Shown here: positions 44,683 to 52,942 of the stretch, one piece after another
How positions within the stretch are numbered: position 1 is the first letter of the stretch
How the letters are laid out: every line of letters begins with the position of its first letter
Assembly: GCF_001956045.1 (NCBI RefSeq)
Contig: NZ_MRTH01000013.1
Span: 124,001 to 188,000, forward strand
Reading direction: 5' to 3'
DNA length: 64,000 nucleotides
DNA from: Paenibacillus sp. FSL H7-0331
Lineage (GTDB): Bacteria; Bacillota; Bacilli; Paenibacillales; NBRC-103111
Position numbers and translations under genes: made by a program
The notes under the pieces: generated by a model
Told to the model about the DNA's origin: nothing
The model's input: only the letters and a program-made list of their open reading frames with translations
The model's database searches: none

Positions 44683-45042
44683 ATGGTTGATATTAGCAGA
44701 GAACAACGCATGCAGGCAATTATAGTCAAAGCACGCAGGATGTTTTTACAGGATGCCTTGGAACGTGAGGCCGTACTTAGAGCAGATATGGTACTGTGGA
44801 ATCGGCAGCAGTTGTCGAACCAGCAGATCGGCGAGCATATGTATCTATATGTTCATACACTCAAAGGGGTCGCTCAGACCGTGGGCTGCGATCAAGTGCA
44901 TCAGCTCAGTGAAGCGGCCGACTCTTACAGTATACTGCATCAGAATGATTGGACGGAAGAGGTAATTCAAGAGCTGCGCCAATACTTGGATCAGCTTCAT
45001 ATCGAGCTGCAGCGCGAGCTTGGTCATGCGGAGGCTTTATGA
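44683..45042 (+). CDS. HPt-domain phosphotransfer protein
   Basis: 119-aa all-helical Hpt domain. The phosphorylated His is predicted as His58 in VHTLKGVAQTVG, and the following helices (VHQLSEAADSY) complete the four-helix bundle. GGAGGGATG lies before the ATG at 44683. It overlaps the amj gene by 4 nt and is divergent from a CheY-like receiver, a likely phosphotransfer partner. Confidence 0.88.
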   Translation: MVDISREQRMQAIIVKARRMFLQDALEREAVLRADMVLWNRQQLSNQQIGEHMYLYVHTLKGVAQTVGCDQVHQLSEAADSYSILHQNDWTEEVIQELRQYLDQLHIELQRELGHAEAL

Positions 45043-45836
45043 TTGAAAAAGTGTTGATCATATCGATCCTGACTTTTATTATTCATGCTGTGGAAACCTT
45101 GTCTTATGGCGTACGTCTGGCTGGGGTTAGAACAGGGAAGCTGGCCGTTGCTCTATCGCTAACCGGGATGATTGTGCTTGTATCGAGAACATCGAATTTG
45201 GCCCAAGCCCCCATGATGGGCAAAATCGTAGATTATGCCAAGCTTCACGCGGAATATTCCTTGGAGGCCCAACTGCATATCTTTATCGCAGCCGCTTCAC
45301 TCGGCACTTTGTTTGCGATCGTATTTATTCCGACAGCGATCAGGCTGTCCGTCAGTCTGATCAGCCGTTTGGAGGAAACGGGTTCGCTCCCGAGGCTGCT
45401 TCGCGAATCGGTTTCGATTCGCAAGCTTAAGGTTGTTCGAAGACATGTGCAAATGCCCAGCTGGGCGATGCTGTCGAGACTGCGAATCGGCGGTGTACCC
45501 AAACGGCTGCTTATTCTGAATATGCTGGTAACTGGAATCTACACGGTTGGCGTTTTGGCAGCACTGTATGCTTCCTTTTTATTACCTGAATACAGCGTGA
45601 CGGCGTCACAATCGTCCGGCTTGATCAATGGGGTTGCCACCATTCTAATGACGATACTGGTCGACCCTCAAGTCGCACTGATGACGGACAGGGCTATGAA
45701 TGGTAACGAAAGTTTGGCGCAAATTAATAAAATGTATGGATTGCTGATGTTTTCGCGTTTTTTTGGTACGGTGCTTGCCCAGGTTTTATTGGTACCTGGC
45801 ACGTATTTGATAACGGCGGTAGTCCCTTTTTGGTAA
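45039..45836 (+). CDS. amj: Lipid II flippase Amj
   Basis: 265-aa membrane protein of the Amj (DUF2837) family: TFIIHAVETLSYGVRLAGVR, TGKLAVALSLTGMIVLVSRT, SNLAQAPMMGKIVD and LEETGSLPRLLRES are hallmark segments. In Bacillus subtilis Amj moves lipid II across the membrane as an alternative to MurJ and is induced by envelope stress. CGGAGG is 5 nt before the ATG. The 4-nt overlap with the HPt gene indicates one transcript, linking a cell-wall precursor flippase to a phosphorelay protein, which is unusual. Confidence 0.9.
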   Translation: MIEKVLIISILTFIIHAVETLSYGVRLAGVRTGKLAVALSLTGMIVLVSRTSNLAQAPMMGKIVDYAKLHAEYSLEAQLHIFIAAASLGTLFAIVFIPTAIRLSVSLISRLEETGSLPRLLRESVSIRKLKVVRRHVQMPSWAMLSRLRIGGVPKRLLILNMLVTGIYTVGVLAALYASFLLPEYSVTASQSSGLINGVATILMTILVDPQVALMTDRAMNGNESLAQINKMYGLLMFSRFFGTVLAQVLLVPGTYLITAVVPFW

Positions 45837-46153
45837 TGCAATAGGTTCTATTAGGGCATCGTATGGGAAGAAAAGGAACTTGATTAATCGAGTGGATTCT
45901 GATAAGTAATGAATAGTAAAACTTCAAAGGAAAGGGGGATAGGAATTACAAATTGCAGGAGAAAGTAACGTGTGATCATCGAGTAATGGAAATAAAATCA
46001 AAGGTTTACAGAATATAATGGAGTTCGCACAATTTGCGTTGTTCGTAAAATTTCGACAAAAAATGATACTGTATTTTGTTATAGTCACTAGTAGTATAGT
46101 TAATTATAACCAAAATAACAATATCATTTTTATAAAGAAGCAGGAATATATAC
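45837..46153. other. Non-coding A/T-rich region left of the recombinase
   Basis: 317 bp with no supported gene. It holds a perfect TATAAT (46014-46019), the left 24-bp inverted repeat (46022-46045) and A/T-rich sequence between the repeat and the recombinase stop. A 62-codon frame from 46018 lacks a ribosome-binding site. Confidence 0.6.
46022..46045 (+). repeat. Left inverted repeat of the recombinase cassette
   Basis: 24-bp sequence beginning AGTTCGCACAA and ending TTGTTCG around a TTTGCG centre. An exact inverted copy lies at 47124-47147. With flanking bases it forms imperfect 11-bp arms around a 6-bp centre, as in tyrosine recombinase core sites. Confidence 0.9.
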
Positions 46154-47104
46154 CTAAATATGGTCTTTTAAGCTGTCCTCGACATAATCGGGGGCAGCTT
46201 TTTTGATTTGCTGTACGGTGTGCAGATAACGTTGAGTTGTATTGATGTGTGTATGGCCGAGCGACTCCTGAACCTGTTGTAATGAAGCGCCGCGGAGAAG
46301 AGCCAGGGTGGCATTGGTATGTCTAAGCCAATGGGGAGTTACCTTTTTGTCCACTCCCCACTGTTCACGAGCTTTTTGGATCATTTTTTCAACAGCTCTT
46401 ACGGTTATCGGGAAAATTCTTTGATCCCGCTGACCTTCATTTTGCTTCAAATCTTGAATATAGGGTTCGAGCAGTCTCCACAGCAAGGGTGGGACCTTGA
46501 CTTCTCGCTCCTTGCCTCCCTTACCGTAAACCGTCAGCCACATGGATGACTCCTCTGGATCGGAATGAAAGTGTCCACTTTCAATAGAAATTAATTCGGA
46601 CACGCGCAGACCGAGGAGAACAAGCGTTAATCCAATCATATAGTTACGCAATCCTTGCCGTTTTAGCTGTTGGATCAAGCAAACGACTTCGTTTTTTGTC
46701 AAATAATGATTTCTGCTGGTAACGGATACTTTGGGGGTGCGGACAGAGGTGGTCGGATTTTTTGTGAAAATGTTGATGTTCGGATCACTACCCCATTTAT
46801 AAAGAGAGCGCACAGGAGCTATATAAACAGCAACTGTTGCGGGAGCTTGGGGACTATTGTTTTTACTAAAAAAGCCTTGAATTAACCCAAGTTTATACAC
46901 CTCGATTTCTCTCCAGGTTACATCTCGCAATGACTTGTTGCCAATGAAAGCCCGAAATTTGTTAATAGCAATCCGGTAATTTCTAATGGTGTATGTGGAA
47001 CGATGACATGCTGCTATAAACATATTAAGGATTTGATCATCAGTGTAGGTTTCATTGTGTTCCCCGAGAGTTGCAAGTACCGGTGAAACCGTTTGTGGGC
47101 GCAT
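46154..47104 (-). CDS. Tyrosine recombinase (XerC/D-like integrase)
   Basis: 316 aa with a complete phage-integrase active site: Arg167 (LGLRVSE), Lys195 (YGKGGKER), His258 and Arg261 (HWLRHT), His284 (GHTHINTT) and Tyr293 (RYLHT). An N-terminal SAM-like core-binding domain spans about residues 20-115. AAGGAGG is 8 nt before the ATG at 47104. The gene stands alone between perfect 24-bp inverted repeats, the right copy lying 20 nt upstream of its start codon. It interrupts a group of signalling genes. It could invert its own segment or mobilise it; its true target is unknown. Confidence 0.92.
   Translation of the reverse strand: MRPQTVSPVLATLGEHNETYTDDQILNMFIAACHRSTYTIRNYRIAINKFRAFIGNKSLRDVTWREIEVYKLGLIQGFFSKNNSPQAPATVAVYIAPVRSLYKWGSDPNINIFTKNPTTSVRTPKVSVTSRNHYLTKNEVVCLIQQLKRQGLRNYMIGLTLVLLGLRVSELISIESGHFHSDPEESSMWLTVYGKGGKEREVKVPPLLWRLLEPYIQDLKQNEGQRDQRIFPITVRAVEKMIQKAREQWGVDKKVTPHWLRHTNATLALLRGASLQQVQESLGHTHINTTQRYLHTVQQIKKAAPDYVEDSLKDHI
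46171..46205 (+). terminator. Plus-strand terminator inside the 3' end of the recombinase gene
   Basis: Arms 46171-46182 and 46188-46199 form a 12-bp stem that is complete only in plus-strand RNA (two G-U pairs). TTTTTT follows. It would stop transcripts running antisense to the recombinase. Confidence 0.65.
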
Positions 47105-47123
47105 ATAGTGCCTCCTTATTATG

Positions 47124-47147
47124 CGAACAACGCAAATTGTGCGAACT
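47124..47147 (-). repeat. Right inverted repeat of the recombinase cassette
   Basis: Exact inverted copy of 46022-46045, placed in the promoter/leader region of the recombinase gene. Both copies point inward. Confidence 0.9.
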
Positions 47148-47284
47148 TTAGTTTAGCATGTTGAACTGAAAGGAGAAATGCAAATAAATGATTTATTTGT
47201 AAATTTAGGATATCTGTAGATGGAATTTCCTTCTTTCTGGAAGGGTTCTATCTTTTTTTGCTAATACGAAGGGAGGAGCATCGA

Positions 47285-47869
47285 TTGCAGGAGCATTTCG
47301 TGATGAAATCATTATTGCATCTGAAGGAAAAGGATTTGAATACCTACGAGCACAGCATACGCGTGGGAAAGTTGGCCGAGTATATCGCCTCCCGTTTCGG
47401 TTTTGATGAACGCATGACGGATCATCTGGTTACAGGCTGCTATTTGCATGACATCGGCAAGATTGGGATACCGCAGAACGTTTTGATCAAATCGACTGGA
47501 CTCGATTCGGATGAATGGGAAACGATGAAGAGTCATCCCTCTCTGGGCAAGGAGATGCTACAGGAGTATGCAACCATAGATCAGGAAATTATCGATATCA
47601 TCGCTTATCATCATGAACGCTGGAACGGAACCGGGTATCCATACGGACTGAGAGGCGAACAAATTCCGCTGCTGGCAAGGTGGTGCTCGATTATCGATTC
47701 CTTGGATTGCATGCTATCCGACCGTCCTTATCGCAACCGTCTGTCCCTTAAAGAGGCCAAAGATGAGCTATTAATACAAAGTAATCAACAATTCGACAAG
47801 CAATTGGTATATAAACTGTTGAGTCTACCTGACATCGCATTGACGAATATACAGACCATAGATAGATAA
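47285..47869 (+). CDS. HD-GYP domain phosphodiesterase
   Basis: 195-aa single-domain protein. HD pair His55-Asp56 in YLHDIGKIGIP, the further metal ligands in SHPSLG and YHHERWNGTGYP, and the GYP motif in that last segment. The family hydrolyses cyclic di-GMP. There is no sensory domain. AAGGGAGGAG before the TTG at 47285 supports this start; an ATG at 47303 with its own CAGGAG is the alternative. It is followed 24 nt later by an MCP gene. Confidence 0.88.
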   Translation: MQEHFVMKSLLHLKEKDLNTYEHSIRVGKLAEYIASRFGFDERMTDHLVTGCYLHDIGKIGIPQNVLIKSTGLDSDEWETMKSHPSLGKEMLQEYATIDQEIIDIIAYHHERWNGTGYPYGLRGEQIPLLARWCSIIDSLDCMLSDRPYRNRLSLKEAKDELLIQSNQQFDKQLVYKLLSLPDIALTNIQTIDR

Positions 47870-47893
47870 CAACTCGGGGAGAGTGACTGTACG

Positions 47894-49462
47894 ATGAAAA
47901 TGACAGTTTCTAAAAAGCTTTACAGTGGTTTCTTTGCAATTTTGCTCCTTTTGGCTGGAATCGCCAGCATTAGTTATTATCAAATGAGTACAATTGATAA
48001 ATCCTATGGGGATCTGATCGATAACCGTGCATACAAAGTAAGTTTGACCAAAGACATGCTTCTAGCCGTAAGAGAAGAACAAATCATGATTCGCAGTTAT
48101 TTATTGATAGGCGATGAAAAGTATATTCAGAATTGGGAAACGGCTAAAGAGCAATTCAAAAAAAATAGTGCCAAATTCAATAAAATTTTGGATACGGCCA
48201 AGGGCGCAGAATATTTGTCTCAGCTGGATCAGCTGGAATCACAATATAACCAGATCGGCAGTCAGTCTATTCAGTTAAAGAAACAAAACAACTTGGACGA
48301 GGCTTTGAAAATTTCCGAAACACAGGCAGGTCCTGTCGTTGATAAAATAACCCAGGTTGGTAAAGATTTAATTCAACTACAGCAGGATATATTGGATAAA
48401 GGTAATGAGGATAATTCCAAAAAGGTCAGCTCCACACTGTTCTGGTTGTTGACATTAAGTATCTTAGCCGTTATCGCCGGAATCGGTGTTGCTTTTTACA
48501 TAAGCCGTCAAATATCGCTGCCTATTATGGCAGTGGCGAAGTCCGCGGAAAGAATTGCGAATGGAGATCTGACTGGCGACTCGCTTTCTATCAAAAACCG
48601 AGATGAAATCGGTGATATGGCAATTGCATTTAATAAAATGTCAGCCAGCATAACTGCAATTATTAGTACTGTAATCATATCCTCACAAAATCTTTCAGCA
48701 GCCGCGCAGCAGATCTCGGCCAGCACGGAGGAAATTGCCAGCGGAAGTGCCAATCAGGCGAGCTCTGCGCAAACGATCAATGAACTGTTCAGAGAGCTGT
48801 CCGTAGCGATTACTTCTGTAGCCAATGGAGCCGAGCAGGCAGCTGAATTATCGAATAATACGATGGGCCTTGCTCAGGAAGGCGGCCAAGTGCTGCGTTC
48901 GTCTATTGAAGGGATGAATTTGGCTAATGAACAAATGGCGCGGCTGGAGGAAGATTCGAATAAGATTGGTGAAATCATTGAAGTTATTGATGATATTGCC
49001 GATCAAACGAATCTGCTCGCCTTGAATGCAGCGATCGAAGCGGCAAGGGCAGGAGATCAGGGCAGAGGTTTTGCCGTTGTGGCAGACGAGGTCCGTAAGC
49101 TTGCGGAGCGCAGCAGTGAAGCGACTAAGCAAATAACTGCAATCATTAAAGGCATGCAAAAAAATACCTTGTTAAGCATCTCGGCAGTTAATCAAGGTGT
49201 AGTGTCCTCACAAAAAACCGGAGAGTCCTTCGAAAGTATCGTATACATGGTCAACGATTCAGCGAATAAAGTATCGGAAATTGCCGCTGCCAGCGAGCAG
49301 CAGGCTGCGCAAACCTCGGAGGTTCTGCTTTCGATTGAAAGTATTTCTGCGGCCACTGAAGAGGCGGCAGCCAGCAGTGAGGAAACCGCCTCGGCAGCGC
49401 AATCATTGGCTATGCTGGCGGAGGAACTGAATATAGCAGTCGAAATGTTTAAAATAAAGTAG
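47894..49462 (+). CDS. Methyl-accepting chemotaxis protein
   Basis: 522-aa membrane chemoreceptor. First membrane segment about residues 10-30, a helical-bundle ligand domain to about 185, second segment about 185-208, HAMP to about 260, then a long coiled-coil signalling domain. Its conserved hairpin tip is [20 protein letters not shown] followed by [25 protein letters not shown] lies about 12 nt before the ATG. It is followed 17 nt later by cheW, which couples receptors to CheA. The ligand is unknown. Confidence 0.93.
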   Translation: MKMTVSKKLYSGFFAILLLLAGIASISYYQMSTIDKSYGDLIDNRAYKVSLTKDMLLAVREEQIMIRSYLLIGDEKYIQNWETAKEQFKKNSAKFNKILDTAKGAEYLSQLDQLESQYNQIGSQSIQLKKQNNLDEALKISETQAGPVVDKITQVGKDLIQLQQDILDKGNEDNSKKVSSTLFWLLTLSILAVIAGIGVAFYISRQISLPIMAVAKSAERIANGDLTGDSLSIKNRDEIGDMAIAFNKMSASITAIISTVIISSQNLSAAAQQISASTEEIASGSANQASSAQTINELFRELSVAITSVANGAEQAAELSNNTMGLAQEGGQVLRSSIEGMNLANEQMARLEEDSNKIGEIIEVIDDIADQTNLLALNAAIEAARAGDQGRGFAVVADEVRKLAERSSEATKQITAIIKGMQKNTLLSISAVNQGVVSSQKTGESFESIVYMVNDSANKVSEIAAASEQQAAQTSEVLLSIESISAATEEAAASSEETASAAQSLAMLAEELNIAVEMFKIK

Positions 49463-49479
49463 GTAAGAAGGTGAATGTA

Positions 49480-49905
49480 TTGAAAACAACCCACCAGGAT
49501 CAGTATATCGAGGTTGGGATCGGCCATGAAAAATATGCTTTAAGAATTGATGATATTCATGAGATCATCAAGATGCAAACCATTACTTGCATTCCTAATA
49601 CGAGATCATATATTAAAGGTGTTATTAACTTGAGGGGCAAGATCATTTCTATCATCAGCTTGAGGGCTCGTTTTGGTCTCATGGAGGAGGACAACACCAA
49701 GCTGACCCGCATCGTCGTTGTCAATTTTATGGGCGACATGGTCGGAATTATTGTAGACAGGGTCAATCAGGTGACGTCCTTCTCCGCCATTCAGGAGCCA
49801 CCTGATCATTCCGGTGATAAACAAACGGCTTATTTTTCGGGAGTTGGTCATGCGGAAGCTGGTCTGGTATTCATTTTAAATCTTATAAATATTTTACAGG
49901 AATAA
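49480..49905 (+). CDS. CheW-like chemotaxis adaptor
   Basis: 141-aa CheW domain: YALRIDDIHEIIK, CIPNTRSYIKGVINLRGKII, and VVVNFMGDMVGIIVDRVNQV. It bridges chemoreceptors and the CheA kinase. AAGAAGG is 8 nt before the TTG at 49480; the GTG at 49471 abuts it. No cheA gene is in the window, so this adaptor must use a kinase encoded elsewhere. Confidence 0.9.
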   Translation: MKTTHQDQYIEVGIGHEKYALRIDDIHEIIKMQTITCIPNTRSYIKGVINLRGKIISIISLRARFGLMEEDNTKLTRIVVVNFMGDMVGIIVDRVNQVTSFSAIQEPPDHSGDKQTAYFSGVGHAEAGLVFILNLINILQE

Positions 49906-49933
49906 TTCCACATGGTTAGTCCATGTTATACTG

Positions 49934-50105
49934 CTACGGAATAAGCCATTTTATCAAGACTTACAATGCTGGGCATTCCGTAGTGAATTTCAGAGGCTGT
50001 AAGACTTGGTGTGTCTCCCATAGGACCTTTCCGCGCTAGTGAGCCCTTCCGTGCGGAGAGGACCTTCGTGGAGGCCATACAGAGCTAATCGTAACCTTCC
50101 GTTAC
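49934..50105. other. Structured intergenic region after cheW
   Basis: Three hairpins in 172 bp: CTACGGAAT (49934-49942) with ATTCCGTAG (49975-49983); 50026-50036 with 50051-50061 (11 bp, two G-U pairs); GTAAC (50091-50095) with GTTAC (50101-50105). No T runs, no gene and no recognised RNA family. Confidence 0.5.
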
Positions 50106-50148
50106 TTCTTGGATTGCATCATACTTATATTTCAGTTATACTCAAAGA

Positions 50149-50168
50149 GCTATTGATTAATCACTAAC
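50149..50168. promoter_or_regulatory. Probable TetR operator upstream of the tetR gene
   Basis: On the minus strand it reads GTTAGTGATTAATCAATAGC, closely matching the palindrome at 50735-50760. It suggests autoregulation. Confidence 0.5.
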
Positions 50169-50189
50169 GAATGAAGGGTGGAGTTTGAA

Positions 50190-50711
50190 GTGGTCAAAAA
50201 TGATACGACCTCTGTTAATCGCAAGACGGAAATTATATCAGCTGCAATCGAAGTATTTGCCGAAATCGGGTATTACCGGGCGACTACAGCGCAGGTTGCA
50301 CAGCGGGCGAATATATCTCAGCCTTATATTTTTCGCTTTTTTGCGACCAAGGAAGCTTTGCTGCTAGCCGCGCTGGAGGTATCGTGGACGAGGATTATCG
50401 ATTCCTTCCGACTTGTGGTGGATTCTGCATCACCAGAACGGCTGGAAACCAGTCTGAGCGGAGCGTATGAGGATATAATGAAATCTTATCAGAATGAGAC
50501 GCTTCTCCAAATGCAGGCGCTGACAATTCAAGAGGAAGCGATTCGGGAGTCAATGCGTTGTGGATTTCGGGAAGTACGTCATATTGTGCTGGAAGCTTTT
50601 CGCAGTGCAGGAATTCATAACCCGGAAGAGCGAACGCTTATTTTTCTCGCAAGAGGAATGCTGTGCAATATTTCAATGGCAGTCGGTTTGCCCGAATTGA
50701 TGGAGGAGTGA
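50190..50711 (+). CDS. TetR-family transcriptional regulator
   Basis: 173-aa regulator. N-terminal TetR helix-turn-helix (EIGYYRATTAQVAQRANISQ, PYIFRFFATKEALL), then a helical ligand domain. GGTGGAG at 50177-50183 is 6-7 nt before the GTG at 50190; the GTG at 50178 lacks spacing. Matching palindromes flank the gene, one before it and two before the next gene, so it probably represses both itself and that oxidoreductase-like gene. Confidence 0.88.
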   Translation: MVKNDTTSVNRKTEIISAAIEVFAEIGYYRATTAQVAQRANISQPYIFRFFATKEALLLAALEVSWTRIIDSFRLVVDSASPERLETSLSGAYEDIMKSYQNETLLQMQALTIQEEAIRESMRCGFREVRHIVLEAFRSAGIHNPEERTLIFLARGMLCNISMAVGLPELMEE

Positions 50712-50734
50712 GTTGGTCATACAGCTCCTTTAAA

Positions 50735-50760
50735 TTAGTTATTGACTAATCAATAACTAA
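50735..50760. promoter_or_regulatory. TetR operator 1 of the target gene
   Basis: Eleven-bp arms TTAGTTATTGA and TCAATAACTAA are perfectly inverted around CTAA. The site contains the -35 of the target promoter. Confidence 0.7.
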
Positions 50761-50770
50761 TTGGTATATT
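50742..50770 (+). promoter_or_regulatory. Promoter of the NAD-dependent epimerase-like gene
   Basis: TTGACT (50742-50747), a 17-bp spacer and TATATT (50765-50770). The -35 lies inside the TetR palindrome. Confidence 0.68.
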
Positions 50771-50779
50771 GTTATCAAG

Positions 50780-50800
50780 TTAGTAATTGATCAATAACAA
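50780..50800. promoter_or_regulatory. TetR operator 2 of the target gene
   Basis: TTAGTAATTGATCAATAACAA has the same half-sites as operator 1 with a TTGATCAA centre, just downstream of the predicted transcription start. Confidence 0.55.
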
Positions 50801-50822
50801 AAAAGAAAAGAGGCTGATGAAA

Positions 50823-51794
50823 ATGAAAAAAGCAATCGTGGTAGGTGCAACAGGAGGAACAGGTGCGGTTGTGACGGCAGAGCTGGTCAAACGGGGTGTT
50901 GATACGATCGCTTTTGGACGTTCACGGGTTAAACTGGAGCAATTGGCGGCACGTCTTGGCAATCCAGCTCATTTATCGCTGGCCGTTGGTGATGCTTTCC
51001 AGTCCGACGACATTGCGGCCGCGTCAAAAGAAGTAGATGTTTTATTTCACTGCGCGAACGTACCGTACAACGAGATGCACAGCAAATTGATTCCACTTGG
51101 TGAAGCGATTATGGAAGCTGCTAATCGGCTTAGTCTAAAAGTCGTCGCCGTAGATGGCATTTATCCATACGGAAAACGGCAGATGGACAAAGTAACCGAG
51201 GAACATCCGAAGCAGCCGCACACGAAGAAAGGCAAGGTCCGGCTGGCGTTTGAACAGATGCTGTTCAGCGATAGATGGGATCATGCGCAGGTGATGATTG
51301 TACGGCTGCCCGATTACTACGGGCCAACGGCCAATGAAGCTTCTTATCTTGGATCTACACTCGAAGCCATAGCGGCAGGCAAAATGGCGTTTTATATCGG
51401 CAACAAGCACATTCCACGCGAATTCGTATATTTGCCGGACGCGGCGGTCATGATTGTCGCGCTTGCCGGTAAAGATTTTGCTTATGGCCAAAATTGGCAT
51501 ATTCCCGGATCCGGTATCATCTCTGGCCAGGAAATTGTTCGAATAGCCCAAAAGGTGAGCACAACCAACAAGCCTGTCATAACGTTGGGAAGAATAGGTC
51601 TGTCCTTGCTCGGCGTGTTTGTTCCCGTCATGAAGGAGGTAGTGGAGATGCTGTATTTAACTGAGGAACCGCTGCTTCTGAGCGGGGAGAAATACGAGCG
51701 GCTGATCGGCCCGATTCCGGCGACCACCTTCGAGAAAGGTATAGCCTCAACTATTCATACCTTACAAGAACGGAAAAAGGCAATAAATATTTGA
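50823..51794 (+). CDS. NAD(P)-dependent epimerase/dehydratase-like (extended SDR) protein
   Basis: 323 aa. The N-terminal Rossmann motif is VVGATGGTGAVV, a following sequence FGRSRVKLEQL suggests NADP binding, and the Tyr-x-x-x-Lys pair is in YPYGK. HIPREFVYLPDAA is typical of extended SDRs acting on small molecules. AAGAGG is 9 nt before the ATG at 50823, preferred over the ATG at 50817. It is probably repressed by the adjacent TetR protein. The substrate is unknown. Confidence 0.87.
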   Translation: MKKAIVVGATGGTGAVVTAELVKRGVDTIAFGRSRVKLEQLAARLGNPAHLSLAVGDAFQSDDIAAASKEVDVLFHCANVPYNEMHSKLIPLGEAIMEAANRLSLKVVAVDGIYPYGKRQMDKVTEEHPKQPHTKKGKVRLAFEQMLFSDRWDHAQVMIVRLPDYYGPTANEASYLGSTLEAIAAGKMAFYIGNKHIPREFVYLPDAAVMIVALAGKDFAYGQNWHIPGSGIISGQEIVRIAQKVSTTNKPVITLGRIGLSLLGVFVPVMKEVVEMLYLTEEPLLLSGEKYERLIGPIPATTFEKGIASTIHTLQERKKAINI

Positions 51795-51870
51795 AGTTAT
51801 TGATTGAACAATAAAAGTGATGTTCAACGCGCTGAAGTTGAACAGGAATCCGGATTAGTTTTGGGTATTA

Positions 51871-51910
51871 AAAAGCCCCGACAACCACAAAGGGGGTGTC
51901 GGGACTTTAA
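51871..51910. terminator. Bidirectional terminator
   Basis: AAAAG-CCCGACA on the left pairs with TGTCGGG-CTTT on the right, with small mismatches, between convergent genes. Confidence 0.78.
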
Positions 51911-51924
51911 CTGTTGTAGTTGAA

Positions 51925-52854
51925 CTATCCATCAATTCCTGAAAGTACTTGTGTACTGACTTGATCCAACTGCTTCAGCTCATCGGCCGTTAGTGTCACG
52001 TCGATAGCACGTGTGTTTTCTGCCAAATGCTTCTCATTCTGTGTGCCTACGATAGCGGAAGTTAATGCGGGCTGGTGCAGCAGCCAACTGATGGCAATTT
52101 CCGATAAGGTCACTTGCTTTGTCTCGGCGATTTGCTTCAACAGATCAATCAAAGGCTGTTCCTTTTCCAAATGCTCCGGCAAAAACAATCTTCTATTGTT
52201 GCGGAAATCGGTTTCCTTGACTGTGGCCTTGCCATTATGAAAAGCACCGGTCAGGATACCTTTGGCAATTGAGCTGTAGCTCATGATACCAATATGGTTT
52301 TCCTGACAATAAGGGATAATCTCGGGCTCAATCCCGCGGTGAAGCAAGCTATATTCGGGCTGAATGACATCAATACGTGCGTAGTTGCTTGCTTCTTTGA
52401 GCAGGTCGATGGAGAAGTTGGATGCACCGATAGCGCGAATCAGACCTTCATCCTTAAGCTTGTTCAATTCGGATAACGTATCTGCCAGTGGGATATCCTT
52501 ATTAGGCCAGTGGATGTAATAGATATCAACATAATCAACACATAAGCGCTTAAGGCTGGTCTCTGCTGAAGAGCGCACATCTGCAGGCTTCAGATGACTT
52601 GGTGATACCTTGGTGGCAATAATGCAGTCTTTTCTTTTGCCTTCAAGAGCCTGTCCGACGATTTCCTCGGAATGACCTTGTCCGTAGCCTTCGGCCGTAT
52701 CAAACGTATGGATACCCAGCTCAAAAGCTTTTTGAATCGCGCTAATATTGACTTCATCGCTTTGCTTATCCCATTGTCCTCCACCCAGCTCCCAGCACCC
52801 GAAAGTCACTTCGGAAACCTGAATATCGGTATTTCCTAATTGTCTGTATTTCAT
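51925..52854 (-). CDS. Aldo/keto reductase
   Basis: 309-aa NADP-dependent oxidoreductase with a TIM-barrel fold. The catalytic set is Asp and Tyr in FDTAEGYGQGHSEE, Lys in IIATKVSP and His in IYYIHWPN. The cofactor region includes SAIVGTQNEKHL. AAGGAGG, 8 nt before the ATG at 52854, decides the start. It is next to a second aldo/keto reductase on the same strand, separated by 88 nt. The physiological substrate is unknown. Confidence 0.9.
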   Translation of the reverse strand: MKYRQLGNTDIQVSEVTFGCWELGGGQWDKQSDEVNISAIQKAFELGIHTFDTAEGYGQGHSEEIVGQALEGKRKDCIIATKVSPSHLKPADVRSSAETSLKRLCVDYVDIYYIHWPNKDIPLADTLSELNKLKDEGLIRAIGASNFSIDLLKEASNYARIDVIQPEYSLLHRGIEPEIIPYCQENHIGIMSYSSIAKGILTGAFHNGKATVKETDFRNNRRLFLPEHLEKEQPLIDLLKQIAETKQVTLSEIAISWLLHQPALTSAIVGTQNEKHLAENTRAIDVTLTADELKQLDQVSTQVLSGIDG

Positions 52855-52942
52855 GAGAAATTCCTCCTTAGAGTTTTCATAGAAAACTAGCATCGTAAGC
52901 ATAAGCATTAAATTTTCGTAGAAAATTCACTTCGTCATGCAT

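Noticed and set aside
46018..46206. 62-codon open frame across the left inverted repeat
   Set aside because: The ATG overlaps the predicted -10 and has no ribosome-binding site; the 3' part is antisense to the recombinase and is a terminator.
46154..47104. Prophage or genomic island boundary
   Set aside because: No phage, conjugation or cargo genes, no tRNA and no direct repeats accompany the recombinase.
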